63,311 bases of DNA from positions 1 through 63,311 of the forward strand of contig CALIXB010000024.1 in NCBI GenBank assembly GCA_938046775.1. Direction: 5' to 3'. This DNA comes from an uncultured Candidatus Saccharibacteria bacterium. GTDB taxonomy: Bacteria; Patescibacteriota; Saccharimonadia; Saccharimonadales; Saccharimonadaceae. A model generated the notes under the pieces. It was not told the DNA's origin. It ran no database searches and saw only the letters and a list, made by a program, of their open reading frames with translations. The position numbers and the translations under genes are program-made. Positions 33,391-42,053 of the stretch are shown here, piece after piece; positions within the stretch are counted from its first letter, which is position 1, and each line of letters opens with the position of its first letter.

Positions 33391-33419
33391 TTTATATCAC
33401 ACTTATATTAAAAAGTCAA
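33391..33419 (-). promoter_or_regulatory. Promoter of the 32.5 kb gene
   Basis: TTGACT (33414-33419) and TATAAA (33391-33396) with a 17-nt spacer on the minus strand, giving a ~175 nt leader. Confidence 0.65.
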
Positions 33420-33478
33420 CGCTAGCCTAGTCTTATTAGAGCCTAAAACATTGTAGCTATATTGCCAGATAAGCCCTT

Positions 33479-34366
33479 ATGTTTGACAGAATAGACTATT
33501 TAATACACAATAAAGAACTTATGGGAGAAGTGTATTTTATGCATCCGCCTGTGTCTAGATATGACAGACCTCTTTCACTGGACTCTTTGAAGCGCATGAA
33601 AGATATGTTGATAGGTGCTTTAGAGGAGCCTGAGATAATTGATACGCTGGGGGCTCTAGCCTTAGGGTTATGTGATACGGCTCAAATGTTGGAGCCTATG
33701 GAATATGTTGAAGGTGAAGAGTTGGGCGACACCCATCCTGACTCAGACTGGCCAGATAAAAACATAATACCGCTTATTGGGAGTAATAAGTTTGTTGTTT
33801 CTGGAAAGCAGATATCTCCTATGCCAGTGCAGAAAGATAGAATAGAAAAAACTCTCGCTGGTGACAACTCTACCAGAGTACGTATTGATGGTATATATCG
33901 TTATTTAGAGGATTACCCGCCCACAAAAATAGAAAGAACAAATGTTGGCGGGTTTTGTTATACTGGTCTTTGCGAAATGAAAGGCGCCTGGACAGGCTCC
34001 TATGTGAGTCTTCGCCCTGTTATTAGTGTGACTCAGAGTGGACTGATATGTGTTGATAGCGCCACATTGGGTCACGAAACGTCTCATGCGTATGATCGTG
34101 TTGTTAATCCAGTTTTGGAAATAAACCCTACTGAATCCAATCAAGTAAAACTTCGTTCTGAATTGCAAGCTTATGCCGTGGAAAAAGTGATTCAGGATTA
34201 TCTTGCATATAATGATGGAATAATATTTAGTTACCCTAGTTTGCAAGATCGAGTAGAAGAGGTACGAAGAAAAGTTAACGGTCCTCTACGGTCTGAGGGC
34301 GCATTTGATGTGAATGATGATTTGATAGAGCAACTAGATAGAGAAGGCCTGAGAGGTATATATTGA
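33479..34366 (+). CDS. Hypothetical protein with HExxH-type motif
   Basis: 295 aa, no family recognised. The segment SATLGHETSHAYDRVVNP has an HETSH motif in a helix-like context, and RSELQAYAVEKVIQDYL about 30 residues later could supply a third zinc ligand, so a metallopeptidase fold is plausible. The upstream half, with RPVISVTQSGLICVD strands leading into the helix, is compatible with that. No signal peptide or membrane segment. The start is uncertain: no ribosome site is clear at 33479. It is convergent with the DHH gene, 12 nt apart. Confidence 0.5.
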   Translation: MFDRIDYLIHNKELMGEVYFMHPPVSRYDRPLSLDSLKRMKDMLIGALEEPEIIDTLGALALGLCDTAQMLEPMEYVEGEELGDTHPDSDWPDKNIIPLIGSNKFVVSGKQISPMPVQKDRIEKTLAGDNSTRVRIDGIYRYLEDYPPTKIERTNVGGFCYTGLCEMKGAWTGSYVSLRPVISVTQSGLICVDSATLGHETSHAYDRVVNPVLEINPTESNQVKLRSELQAYAVEKVIQDYLAYNDGIIFSYPSLQDRVEEVRRKVNGPLRSEGAFDVNDDLIEQLDREGLRGIY

Positions 34367-34378
34367 TAGCGTAGTGGA

Positions 34379-35359
34379 TCAATATTCTGCTTGTAGAGCC
34401 TGATCTGTTGCCGTGACTAATTCGCGTACGATTTCATCATAGCTTTCATATACACGGAATCCTGCCGCGTACGGATGACCGCCACCGCCGAAGTAGCCAG
34501 CCACCGTGTCGGCGATTGGTAGGTTACCGCGCAGGCGGGCGGTCAGTTTGCCGTCAGGATAAGTTTTAATGACGCAGCTGAGCGCCACGCCTTCGACTAG
34601 CCGCAGCTCGTCGCCGATCAGTGCGCCGGGGTTGTAGGCGTCGCTGTAGGCTTGAATTTCCTCAAATGGCACGTGTACCAGCGCCAATTGCCCGTCCAGC
34701 AAATATTCGATTCGCTCAATCAACTTGCCTTTGTACGCCAAAATCTCCGGTGATTTTTTCATAAATTCGCGCCGCCGCTCTTCAATTTCGGCATTGGATA
34801 CGCCCAGCTCGGTCAATTCACCAGCGACGTGAAAGGTTGCCGCGGTGGTATTTGGCGTGGTGAGGCCCAGACTGTCAGACATGATGGCGATAAGTAGATT
34901 CTCCGCCGCTTGCTGGTTGATAGTCCAGCCAGCGTGGGTGAACAATTGGTAGAGCAATTCCCCGGTGGCCACCACTGTGTCAGAGAGCATGGTGTGTTCA
35001 AAGCTCAGGGTTGACTCGGCGGTGTGGTGGTCAATAACCAGTACCGGATGTGTTTCCAGAAAATGTCTTACTCCAGGTGTTTCTAATACTTTGCTAAGCA
35101 ATACGTCGGCGCTAGTGTCAACAATAATGGCAGCGTCGGCCTGTGTTGGAAAATCGCCAACTACCCTGTCCCAGCCGCGAATGTAGCGCAGATATTTGGG
35201 GATGTCGACCGGACAATATAATGTGACGGACTTTCCCAGGTCGCTCAGCACTTCTTCCAGTGCTAAGCTAGAACCCAGACTGTCGCCGTCAGGATTTTCA
35301 GCTTGTATAATAACTATATTATTTGCAGATTGGATAAATTGTTTAGCTGTATCGAGCAT
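34379..35359 (-). CDS. DHH-family phosphoesterase (NrnA-like)
   Basis: 326 aa DHH/DHHA1 protein. Motifs: IVIIQAENPDGDSLGSSLAL (motif I, with D-x-D), AAIIVDTSAD (II), VLVIDHHTAES (III, the DHH), and MSDSLGLTTPNT (IV); the C-terminal DHHA1 domain ends in GGGGHPYAAGF, which binds the nucleotide. NrnA-type enzymes degrade nanoRNA and the phosphoadenosine pAp, and some hydrolyse cyclic dinucleotides. The first motif has QAENPDGD rather than the usual H-x-x-P-D-G-D, a notable change at a metal-ligand position. TATAAT lies 6 nt before the ATG. Confidence 0.88.
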   Translation of the reverse strand: MLDTAKQFIQSANNIVIIQAENPDGDSLGSSLALEEVLSDLGKSVTLYCPVDIPKYLRYIRGWDRVVGDFPTQADAAIIVDTSADVLLSKVLETPGVRHFLETHPVLVIDHHTAESTLSFEHTMLSDTVVATGELLYQLFTHAGWTINQQAAENLLIAIMSDSLGLTTPNTTAATFHVAGELTELGVSNAEIEERRREFMKKSPEILAYKGKLIERIEYLLDGQLALVHVPFEEIQAYSDAYNPGALIGDELRLVEGVALSCVIKTYPDGKLTARLRGNLPIADTVAGYFGGGGHPYAAGFRVYESYDEIVRELVTATDQALQAEY

Positions 35360-35365
35360 ATATTT

Positions 35366-35371
35366 ATTATA
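35366..35371 (-). promoter_or_regulatory. -10 box of the DHH phosphoesterase gene (leaderless type)
   Basis: TATAAT on the minus strand, 6 nt before the ATG at 35359. Confidence 0.55.
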
Positions 35372-35478
35372 ACAAATAGTTTTTATGTCTTTGGTGAGGA
35401 TTTTAGGGGCTTAATTTATAGCTATATAGAGACGTGTAACAGATACGCTAAAAACGTAAACATTTTTATAAATTATTA

Positions 35479-35507
35479 TTGACAAAATATAAAAATTGTG
35501 CTAGTAT
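35479..35507 (+). promoter_or_regulatory. Promoter of the LPNTG surface protein gene
   Basis: TTGACA (35479-35484), 17-nt spacer, TAGTAT (35502-35507). The leader then has a hairpin AGCCC-gaatatt-GGGCT (about 35518-35534) directly before AGAGGAG. Confidence 0.75.
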
Positions 35508-35550
35508 GGGAACATAAAGCCCGAATATTGGGCTGGAAAGAGGAGTTTTT

Positions 35551-36705
35551 ATGAACAAATTTAAGAAAATCGGCATCGCTATTTCTCTGGGAATCGCTTT
35601 GTTCGGTGGAATTTGGCTAGCATCGCCTTCACAGGCTGCCGGCTGTAACAAATTTAATGTCGTTTACTGCGGCACCAATTCTATGTCAGAATTGCAATCG
35701 GCATATAGCCGTTCGGAGATTAAATCTCTATATAGCCAATGGTATATTACTGAAACTATGGTTCAGGGTGGCTCAAACATGCGTGAAGGCGTGGTTGACG
35801 CAAGCGGTAATATTACAGTTGACGGTCGAGTTGTAGCTACAAACGCCGTAACCGTACAGTCTAAGGCTGGTACTCTTCAGCCTGCCCCACAGCGTACATA
35901 TAGCGCGGCTGGTTATACTTACTATCAGTACACAACTGGTCAGAGCTTCGTTGATGGTCCTAAGAGCTACCGAATCTATGCATGGTTTGATGACAATGGT
36001 AAGTTCATCACCGGTGTTATTAAGGATTGTGGTAACCCAGTTTGGGGTCCACCAACAACACCTCCAGCAAAGCCAGCGTTAACATGTGACGTCTTGCAAG
36101 TAGCTGAAGTTTCTCGTGACACGTTTAAGTTTAGTACAAAAGCAACAGCTAAAGACGGCGCAACTATCACCAGCTACACTTACGACTTCGGTGATGGTAA
36201 TACTCAGACAACTACCTCATCTGAAATCCAACACACTTACGCAAAATCCGGTAACTATAAAGTTACTGTTACGGTAAACGGCAAAGAGACTGGCGAAGTT
36301 AAAAGGCAGAGTCCAAACTGTGAAAAGACTATCACGGTTAAAGATGAACCAAAGGTTCCAGTTTGTAAGCTAGAAACAGGTGAATATCCAGTATTTGTGG
36401 AAGAGTCAAAGTCTCATGATACTAGCAAGTATTCAAAGAGTCCAGATGACTGTAAGAAGTCTCCTGAAAAGATCAAGGTATGTGTAATCGAAAACGGTAA
36501 GAAATATATTACCGAAATTAAGAAGGAAGAGTTTAATAAAGCAATCCATAAGGATTTGAGCGAATGTAAGGAAACTCCTACCACTCCTACACCTTCTCCA
36601 GAGTTGCCAAATACTGGTGCAGGCGACGTGATTATGTCAGCACTAGGCCTGGGTGGATTGACCGCATCTACTATCGCTTATGTTGTTAGCCGCCGCCAAA
36701 TGTAA
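35551..36705 (+). CDS. PKD-domain surface protein with LPNTG sortase signal
   Basis: 384 aa exported, wall-anchored-type protein. N-terminal signal peptide (KKIGIAISLGIALFGGIWLA then SPSQAAG as cleavage region). A cysteine-bearing domain follows (two Cys near residue 35-45), then a PKD/Ig-like domain at about residues 180-250 (YTYDFGDGNTQT, HTYAKSGNYKVTVTV), a Lys/Cys-rich segment, a short Thr/Pro stalk, the sorting motif LPNTG, a hydrophobic helix and a short basic tail RRQM. Saccharibacteria live attached to other cells, so an adhesin or surface-coat role is plausible but inferred. Good ribosome site AGAGGAG. Confidence 0.88.
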   Translation: MNKFKKIGIAISLGIALFGGIWLASPSQAAGCNKFNVVYCGTNSMSELQSAYSRSEIKSLYSQWYITETMVQGGSNMREGVVDASGNITVDGRVVATNAVTVQSKAGTLQPAPQRTYSAAGYTYYQYTTGQSFVDGPKSYRIYAWFDDNGKFITGVIKDCGNPVWGPPTTPPAKPALTCDVLQVAEVSRDTFKFSTKATAKDGATITSYTYDFGDGNTQTTTSSEIQHTYAKSGNYKVTVTVNGKETGEVKRQSPNCEKTITVKDEPKVPVCKLETGEYPVFVEESKSHDTSKYSKSPDDCKKSPEKIKVCVIENGKKYITEIKKEEFNKAIHKDLSECKETPTTPTPSPELPNTGAGDVIMSALGLGGLTASTIAYVVSRRQM

Positions 36706-36727
36706 TAGGCTAAGCTAATAGAAAAAT

Positions 36728-36748
36728 GCCCGCCATAATCAGGCGGGT
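36728..36748 (+). terminator. Terminator after the LPNTG protein gene
   Basis: CCCGCC-ataatca-GGCGGG stem followed by TATTTTATT on the plus strand. Confidence 0.75.
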
Positions 36749-36773
36749 ATTTTATTGGCTTTAAGGTGTGAGA

Positions 36774-37391
36774 TTATAGTTTTTTCCGACCTTCTAAGGC
36801 GTGCGTTAATGTAATCTGGTCTGCATATTCAAGGTCGACGCCGACTGGGATGCCGCGCGCCAAGCGAGTAATAGTGGTACCTAATCCAGCTTCCTGGATG
36901 TAGCGCTGTAAGAATAAAGCGGTAGACTCACCTTCGACTGAAGCGTTAGTGGCGATAATAATTTCCTGTACGTCGTCGGTTTTTATACGCTCAATTAGCT
37001 CAGGAATATGTAGTTGCTCTGGCCCAATATTATCGATTGGCGAAATTACGCCACCTAGTACATGATAGGTACCGGTAAATTGTTTTGTTCTTTCTAGGGC
37101 AATAATATCTAGTGGTTCTTCAACTACGCAAACAAGCTGTCTATTTCTGCCCTGGTCTGCGTATAGTGGCGAAACGTCGTCGCTAGCATCAATCAGTGCA
37201 AATGTTTTTGGGCAGGTTTTTACGTGGTCATGTAGTCGATCTAGTGAGCGCGCCAATTGCTTGGCAGATTTAGGATCGCGGCGTAAAACCGCGTAAGCGT
37301 ATCTCTCTGCTGTCCGCGGTCCTACTCCGGGTAAATTACCAAAATCATCAATTAAAGCCGTTAAGGCTTTGGGTAAAATGTCAGTTGACAT
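36774..37391 (-). CDS. recR: Recombination mediator RecR
   Basis: 205 aa, normal length. N-terminal helix-hairpin-helix LPGVGPRTAERYAYAVL, a Toprim domain with VVEEPLDIIALERT and HVLGGVISPIDNIGPEQL, IIIATNASVEGESTALFL, and the C-terminal ITRLARGIPVGVDLEYADQITLTHAL. The zinc finger usually present between the HhH and Toprim parts is degenerate: only one of the four cysteines remains (KTCPKTFALID). With RecF/RecO it loads RecA at gaps. It follows ybaB by 4 nt. Confidence 0.93.
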   Translation of the reverse strand: MSTDILPKALTALIDDFGNLPGVGPRTAERYAYAVLRRDPKSAKQLARSLDRLHDHVKTCPKTFALIDASDDVSPLYADQGRNRQLVCVVEEPLDIIALERTKQFTGTYHVLGGVISPIDNIGPEQLHIPELIERIKTDDVQEIIIATNASVEGESTALFLQRYIQEAGLGTTITRLARGIPVGVDLEYADQITLTHALEGRKKL

Positions 37392-37395
37392 AATC

Positions 37396-37686
37396 TTAGA
37401 ATGGCAAGTTTCCTAGACCGCCCATCAACGGTTTCATGGTTTCAGCGGCAACTTCCTGAGCCTTAGCCATGCCGTCGCGAACTGCAATTTCAATCCAGTG
37501 CTCTAGTTCTTCAATATTCTCTAAGTCAACCATTTCTGGGTCAATTTTTACTGACTTGATTTTTAGTTCACCACTAATTTGCACCACTACCGCACCATCA
37601 CCAGCCTCAACTTCAATGATTTCCTTGCCTAATTGCTTCTGTGCTTTACGTAGCTGTTGCAGCATTTTTACTTGATCAAATGCCAT
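37396..37686 (-). CDS. ybaB: YbaB/EbfC nucleoid-associated protein
   Basis: 96 aa DNA-binding protein. Features are the N-terminal MLQQLRKAQKQLGKE helix, GDGAVVVQISGELKIKSVKIDPEM strands, and a helix ending in KAQEVAAETMKPLMGGL. It is usually encoded between dnaX and recR; here it pairs with recR while dnaX lies 3 kb away. AAGGAGG precedes the ATG. Confidence 0.93.
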   Translation of the reverse strand: MAFDQVKMLQQLRKAQKQLGKEIIEVEAGDGAVVVQISGELKIKSVKIDPEMVDLENIEELEHWIEIAVRDGMAKAQEVAAETMKPLMGGLGNLPF

Positions 37687-37718
37687 ATTCCTCCTTATTT
37701 AATATGTATAATTATACC

Positions 37719-39182
37719 TTATTTTTTGTCAGATGTGTAGATATAGAAGCGGTCCCCGCCCTGGTTATGTTCGCTGACGATAATTGATGATAGATGGCTT
37801 GAGTAGGTTTTTGGTATGGTGGTTTTTACGGCATGGCTGACGTATAATGTTTGTCCGACTTTTTCTGGTGCTTTATGGATAATTGAGATTTTATGATACC
37901 TATGTTTTTGGAGCGCTTCGTAAATTGGTGATTCTTCTTTGCTGACTAATATAGAGAACGAATCAGTTGGTGCGGTATTTTTCTGTAGTAGAGACAAGTC
38001 TTTATTAAAATGTGAAACAGCCTCTGGGAAATAACGATAACTATCAATGTAGCGGAAACTACCACCCGTCACCATGACAATAATTAAGAGAGATATAAGA
38101 ACTAATCCTGTGCCGCGAGCGTAAGGGTTGCGCGGAAAAAGCCCGTACCACATAGCCATTAGCGATTCCAGGCCGACTGCCAGCAGAATGAATAGCGGAA
38201 CGATGATAATTGGCGTTAAGCTTGGCTGGAAGATTAGCAGGGCGATTGCTAAAACTAGCCATGACCAAATCATAAATGAGCGGGCGCTGGCAATTTTTTG
38301 GAAACTGCGAACCAATCCTAATCCGATTAGAATCATGGCGTTAAAGTCCATGATTGGTGTAATTTGGTTGCCTACGACTGACGGGAAGATGCGAAGATAG
38401 GTGTAGTATAGGGTTTTAAGATTGGCGAACATGTCAAAACTGAGATTATTAATGCCAATGAGACTATGAAGCAATGCGTGAGATTTATAGCACAGAAAGC
38501 CAATTCCGAGAATTATTGCGAGTAGAATAGTCAACGGTAAAATCCAGGCCCCTCGATGTTTTCTGGAGATAAGAAAGTAGCGTGGGTGTGGGTGGAGAAA
38601 GGCGATGATCAGGAGCCCTAGATTGATATACCAAAGATATGGAGTGAAGAGGCTGAAAGCCGTGGTGATGGCTAGTCCAATCCGCCAGAGTGAAGCCTTT
38701 GGTGCTTTCTGAAGAATGAGAGTCGCGAAAAGTAGTGTTAGGGCGGTATAGAAAATATATAAAACGCCAACGGTTGCGCTCTGTCCTATGAATAGGAATT
38801 GACCGGTGCTGATCATGATAAGTAGCGATAAGATGGTTGTGGAGGGCTTAAACCAGCGTTTAAGTAGGAAGAATATGGCTATGGAGCTAATAATCGACAG
38901 TAGGACGGCTGGAGCTTTAATTGTCAGTAAGCTGACGCCAAATAGCTTGAAAAATGCTAGCTGAAGTAGATGAAACGGTAAGTTGGTTACGGCAAGTCCT
39001 TCTGAGCTAAATTTCAAGTGGTTTGTGGTATTAACCATGTCAATTTCTGCTTGAGACAGTCCGCCTGGTGCGTGTAAAGCTGAAACCGTAACAGCCCCTA
39101 TGTACAATAATACCAACAGAGTATATCCGAAAGCATAGCGCCATCGGTAAAGAAAAATATCAGTAACTTTTTGCTTTTTCAT
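37719..39182 (-). CDS. ArnT/PMT-like integral membrane glycosyltransferase
   Basis: 487 aa with roughly ten to twelve hydrophobic helices. The layout, with a first helix, an extracytoplasmic loop rich in acidic and amide residues (SQAEIDMVNTTNHL...), then HLLQLAFFKLFGVSLLTIKAPAVLLSI and FFLLKRWF, fits GT-C enzymes (ArnT, PMT or related GT39/GT83) that move sugars from lipid carriers outside the cell. The C-terminal ~100 residues form a soluble domain. Donor and acceptor are unknown. TATAAT lies 7 nt before the ATG. Confidence 0.75.
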   Translation of the reverse strand: MKKQKVTDIFLYRWRYAFGYTLLVLLYIGAVTVSALHAPGGLSQAEIDMVNTTNHLKFSSEGLAVTNLPFHLLQLAFFKLFGVSLLTIKAPAVLLSIISSIAIFFLLKRWFKPSTTILSLLIMISTGQFLFIGQSATVGVLYIFYTALTLLFATLILQKAPKASLWRIGLAITTAFSLFTPYLWYINLGLLIIAFLHPHPRYFLISRKHRGAWILPLTILLAIILGIGFLCYKSHALLHSLIGINNLSFDMFANLKTLYYTYLRIFPSVVGNQITPIMDFNAMILIGLGLVRSFQKIASARSFMIWSWLVLAIALLIFQPSLTPIIIVPLFILLAVGLESLMAMWYGLFPRNPYARGTGLVLISLLIIVMVTGGSFRYIDSYRYFPEAVSHFNKDLSLLQKNTAPTDSFSILVSKEESPIYEALQKHRYHKISIIHKAPEKVGQTLYVSHAVKTTIPKTYSSHLSSIIVSEHNQGGDRFYIYTSDKK

Positions 39183-39189
39183 TGGTATG

Positions 39190-39195
39190 ATTATA
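39190..39195 (-). promoter_or_regulatory. -10 box of the membrane glycosyltransferase gene
   Basis: TATAAT on the minus strand, 7 nt before the ATG at 39182, no ribosome site. Confidence 0.55.
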
Positions 39196-39203
39196 GCACA
39201 ATT

Positions 39204-40553
39204 CTATTCGTGCTTGCGATCCAGGCTCATGAAGCGGAGGCGCTCTGGGTGGAAGTACAATTGGACTTTTCCGACGGGGCCGTTACGGTGCTTAGCGATG
39301 ATTAGGTCGGTGATGTTTTGGACTTCCGGGTTGTCTGGTTCGTAATATCCTGGGCGATAAATGAAGCTGACGATATCGGCATCCTGCTCGATGGATCCAG
39401 ATTCGCGCAGGTCAGCCAGCTGTGGAATTGGTGGGGTGCGCGATTCGACTGAACGACTCAACTGACTCAGCGCAATCAGTGGCACATTGAGCTCACGGGC
39501 AATTAACTTCAATCCACGGGAAATTTCCGACACTTCCTGGACGCGGTTGCCATTGTGATTGCCGTTGGCCTGCATCAGCTGTAAGTAGTCAACGATGATT
39601 AGTCCCAGTTGATTTTCGTGAGCAATTCTGCGGGCCTTAGTACGCATCTCCAGAACCGAAAGTCCCGGCGTATCATCAATGTAAATCGGCGCCTCTGCCA
39701 TCTCGCCCATGGCTTCAGACAATTTGGCAAAATCATTATCACTCAAGTTTCCAGTGCGAATATTCCAGCTGTCAACACCTGAGGCGTCCGCCAGCATGCG
39801 GTCAACCAGTTGCTCTTTACTCATCTCGAGGCTAAAGAACAGCACCGGCTTTTTCTCAATTGTCGCCACGTTGTATGCTAAGTTGGTCACCAGCGTGGTC
39901 TTACCCATGGCCGGACGAGCCGCCAGAATAATCAAGTCGGACTTCTGTAGTCCAGCTGTCATATTGTCAAGGTCGCGATATCCAGTACGGACGCCCCGTA
40001 GAGAGCCTTTATTTTTGCTAAGCTCTTCAATTCGGTCAAAGCTGTCTGTCAGAATGCTCTCTAGGCTCACTAAGTCTTGTTTGGTTGATTGGTCGGAAAC
40101 ACTGAATAATTCAGCCTCAGCTTTTTCCAGTAGTTCCTGCGTTGTCGTAGATTCGTCATAGCCAAGTTCAGAAATGTCACCACTCGCCTTGATTAGTCGT
40201 CGACGTACCGCTGTTTGTGCTATCATCTCGGCGTATGCTGAGGCGTGTGCTGCTGTCGGTACGTAGTTTGTCAGTTCTGTTAGGTATGCTGATCCGCCAA
40301 CTAACTCTAACTCATCTTTACGCTTTAATTCATCTGTTAGTGTCAATAAATCAACTGGCTTATGTTTTTCAAATAAGTGCATCATCCCAGCAAAAATCAG
40401 TCCGTGGTTTTTATCATAAAAATCGTGAGCGTGAGTGATTTCCGCGGCGTCCGCCAGGACTTCCTCGTCAATTAAAACAGCTCCAAGTAAGCTCTTTTCT
40501 GCGTCTAAATTTTGTGGTGGAATTTTTCCGTTCGCATTGCTTTTATCTGCCAT
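39204..40553 (-). CDS. dnaB: Replicative DNA helicase DnaB
   Basis: 449 aa hexameric helicase. N-terminal DnaB domain with PPQNLDAEKSLLGAVLIDEE and HDFYDKNHGLIFAGM; RecA-like domain with GYRDLDNMTAGLQKSDLIILAARPAMGKTT (Walker A), LFFSLEMSKEQLVDRML, LIIVDYLQLM (Walker B), and QLSRSVESR plus DLRESGSIEQDADIV. Its start overlaps the dnaX stop (TAATG), with CTGGAG upstream, so dnaX and dnaB are cotranslated. Confidence 0.96.
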   Translation of the reverse strand: MADKSNANGKIPPQNLDAEKSLLGAVLIDEEVLADAAEITHAHDFYDKNHGLIFAGMMHLFEKHKPVDLLTLTDELKRKDELELVGGSAYLTELTNYVPTAAHASAYAEMIAQTAVRRRLIKASGDISELGYDESTTTQELLEKAEAELFSVSDQSTKQDLVSLESILTDSFDRIEELSKNKGSLRGVRTGYRDLDNMTAGLQKSDLIILAARPAMGKTTLVTNLAYNVATIEKKPVLFFSLEMSKEQLVDRMLADASGVDSWNIRTGNLSDNDFAKLSEAMGEMAEAPIYIDDTPGLSVLEMRTKARRIAHENQLGLIIVDYLQLMQANGNHNGNRVQEVSEISRGLKLIARELNVPLIALSQLSRSVESRTPPIPQLADLRESGSIEQDADIVSFIYRPGYYEPDNPEVQNITDLIIAKHRNGPVGKVQLYFHPERLRFMSLDRKHE

Positions 40554-42001
40554 TAAATATTCTCCAGTTTAACCTCTTCACCGCCACCCATCAATTCGGC
40601 AATTTTCGCCAGCTTTTTGTCCTCTGGCGGCTTCTTCTCTCCAATTATATCAATTTCTAGCTCCATACTTGTCTCTTCTGCAATTATCTCCGCAATTAAT
40701 GGTCGATTTTTGGCGTCGTCCAGTTTTTTCTTGTAAAACGCGGTGCCAGCGTAAACTGTTAATTTTTCTCCATCAAATGCCCACTGGCTTTTTTGCAGTA
40801 AAGAAGATAGTCCGAGCGATTTTTCTTTTGCCTTTTCAACTACTTTATCCCAATCCATTTCTAATGTAGTGTCAGTTTTCTTTGGCTTTGCAGCGGGTTT
40901 CTTCGGCGGCTCCACTGTCTTTTCCTCTTTCTCAAGAGAGTTTTCTACTGGTTTAGCTGGAGCAGTCGGCTTGGCCAGCGCTGAAATTGTAGGCTGCTTT
41001 TTAACTATGGTTTCGGCGACATTTTTCTTTGGTGTAATTGGATTTTTACTGGTCTGAGAATCGCAATCCATAAATATCGTCAATAATTTTAAGTCCGGAT
41101 GCGGGTGTCGATCAACCTCAATTAACTGCTGGATCAGCTTGACTAGATTTGGGTTTTGCCGTAGTTTATTACGAGCGATTGATAGGAGTTGATGAGAAAC
41201 GACCACTGAATTGGCGCCGTTATTTTCTAAATCCCGGAAGACATTTAAGATTTGCTCATTATTGCCAGTCTGGTATAAATCCAGTAATCCGTTAAGTTTT
41301 GAAGTGTCGCTCAGGCCCAAATATTCAGCGACCATAGCACTGGTCAATGGTTGGTCGGCTGTTGCCAAGATTGACAATTGATCAAGCATGCTAATCCCGT
41401 CGCGAAACCCGCCGCGCGAACGCTCAGCAATCAGCCGAGTAGCGTCCGCCTCGATGGCAAAGCCCTCTTTTTCGGCGATGGCCATCAGCTGGCGCGCCAT
41501 GACGTCAACTGAGATGGGATGAAAGAAAAATTGCTGGACGCGGCTGAGGATGGTGGCGGGCAGCTTGTCGGCGTCAGTGGTTGCCAGGATGAATACCACG
41601 TGTGCTGGTGGCTCTTCCAATGTTTTTAGCAGTGCGTTGAAGGCGGGCTTAGATAGCATGTGGACTTCGTCGATGATGTAGATTTTTTTTGGTGCGGAAA
41701 CGGGCGCAACTTGCGCTTTTTCGCGTAGAGCGCGGATGTCGTCGACGCCGTTGTTACTGGCGGCATCGATTTCAATGATATCCAAGTGCGAGGCTTCCTC
41801 ATTGTACGGTAATTGATTGATCTCATGCGCCAAAATCCGTGCTACGCTGGTTTTTCCCACGCCACGCGGACCCGTCAGTAAATACGCATGGGCGATTTTC
41901 CCCTGCTCCAAGGCTCGGCGTAAAATGTTGGTCACGTGATCTTGCCCCAACACTTCGTCCAAGCTGCGACTGCGATATTTGCGGTACAGCGCTTGACTCA
42001 T
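40553..42001 (-). CDS. dnaX: DNA polymerase III subunit tau/gamma (DnaX), zinc-site-less
   Basis: 482 aa clamp-loader ATPase. N-terminal YRKYRSRSLDEVLGQDHVTNIL, Walker A GPRGVGKTSVARI, IEIDAASNNGVDDIR, IDEVHMLSKPAFNALLKTLEEPP and FILATTDADKLPATILSRVQ. The zinc module between Walker A and the IDAAS motif, normally with four cysteines, is deleted or replaced (LPYNEEASHLD). The C-terminal part holds a Pro/Lys/Glu-rich linker (EKEEKTVEPPKKPAAKPKK) and a polymerase-binding-like domain. It heads the dnaX-dnaB operon. Confidence 0.94.
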   Translation of the reverse strand: MSQALYRKYRSRSLDEVLGQDHVTNILRRALEQGKIAHAYLLTGPRGVGKTSVARILAHEINQLPYNEEASHLDIIEIDAASNNGVDDIRALREKAQVAPVSAPKKIYIIDEVHMLSKPAFNALLKTLEEPPAHVVFILATTDADKLPATILSRVQQFFFHPISVDVMARQLMAIAEKEGFAIEADATRLIAERSRGGFRDGISMLDQLSILATADQPLTSAMVAEYLGLSDTSKLNGLLDLYQTGNNEQILNVFRDLENNGANSVVVSHQLLSIARNKLRQNPNLVKLIQQLIEVDRHPHPDLKLLTIFMDCDSQTSKNPITPKKNVAETIVKKQPTISALAKPTAPAKPVENSLEKEEKTVEPPKKPAAKPKKTDTTLEMDWDKVVEKAKEKSLGLSSLLQKSQWAFDGEKLTVYAGTAFYKKKLDDAKNRPLIAEIIAEETSMELEIDIIGEKKPPEDKKLAKIAELMGGGEEVKLENI

Positions 42002-42053
42002 TCCCTCATATTCCTCATGAGATAATTATAGCAGAAAACAGCGTCTAGTGTAT

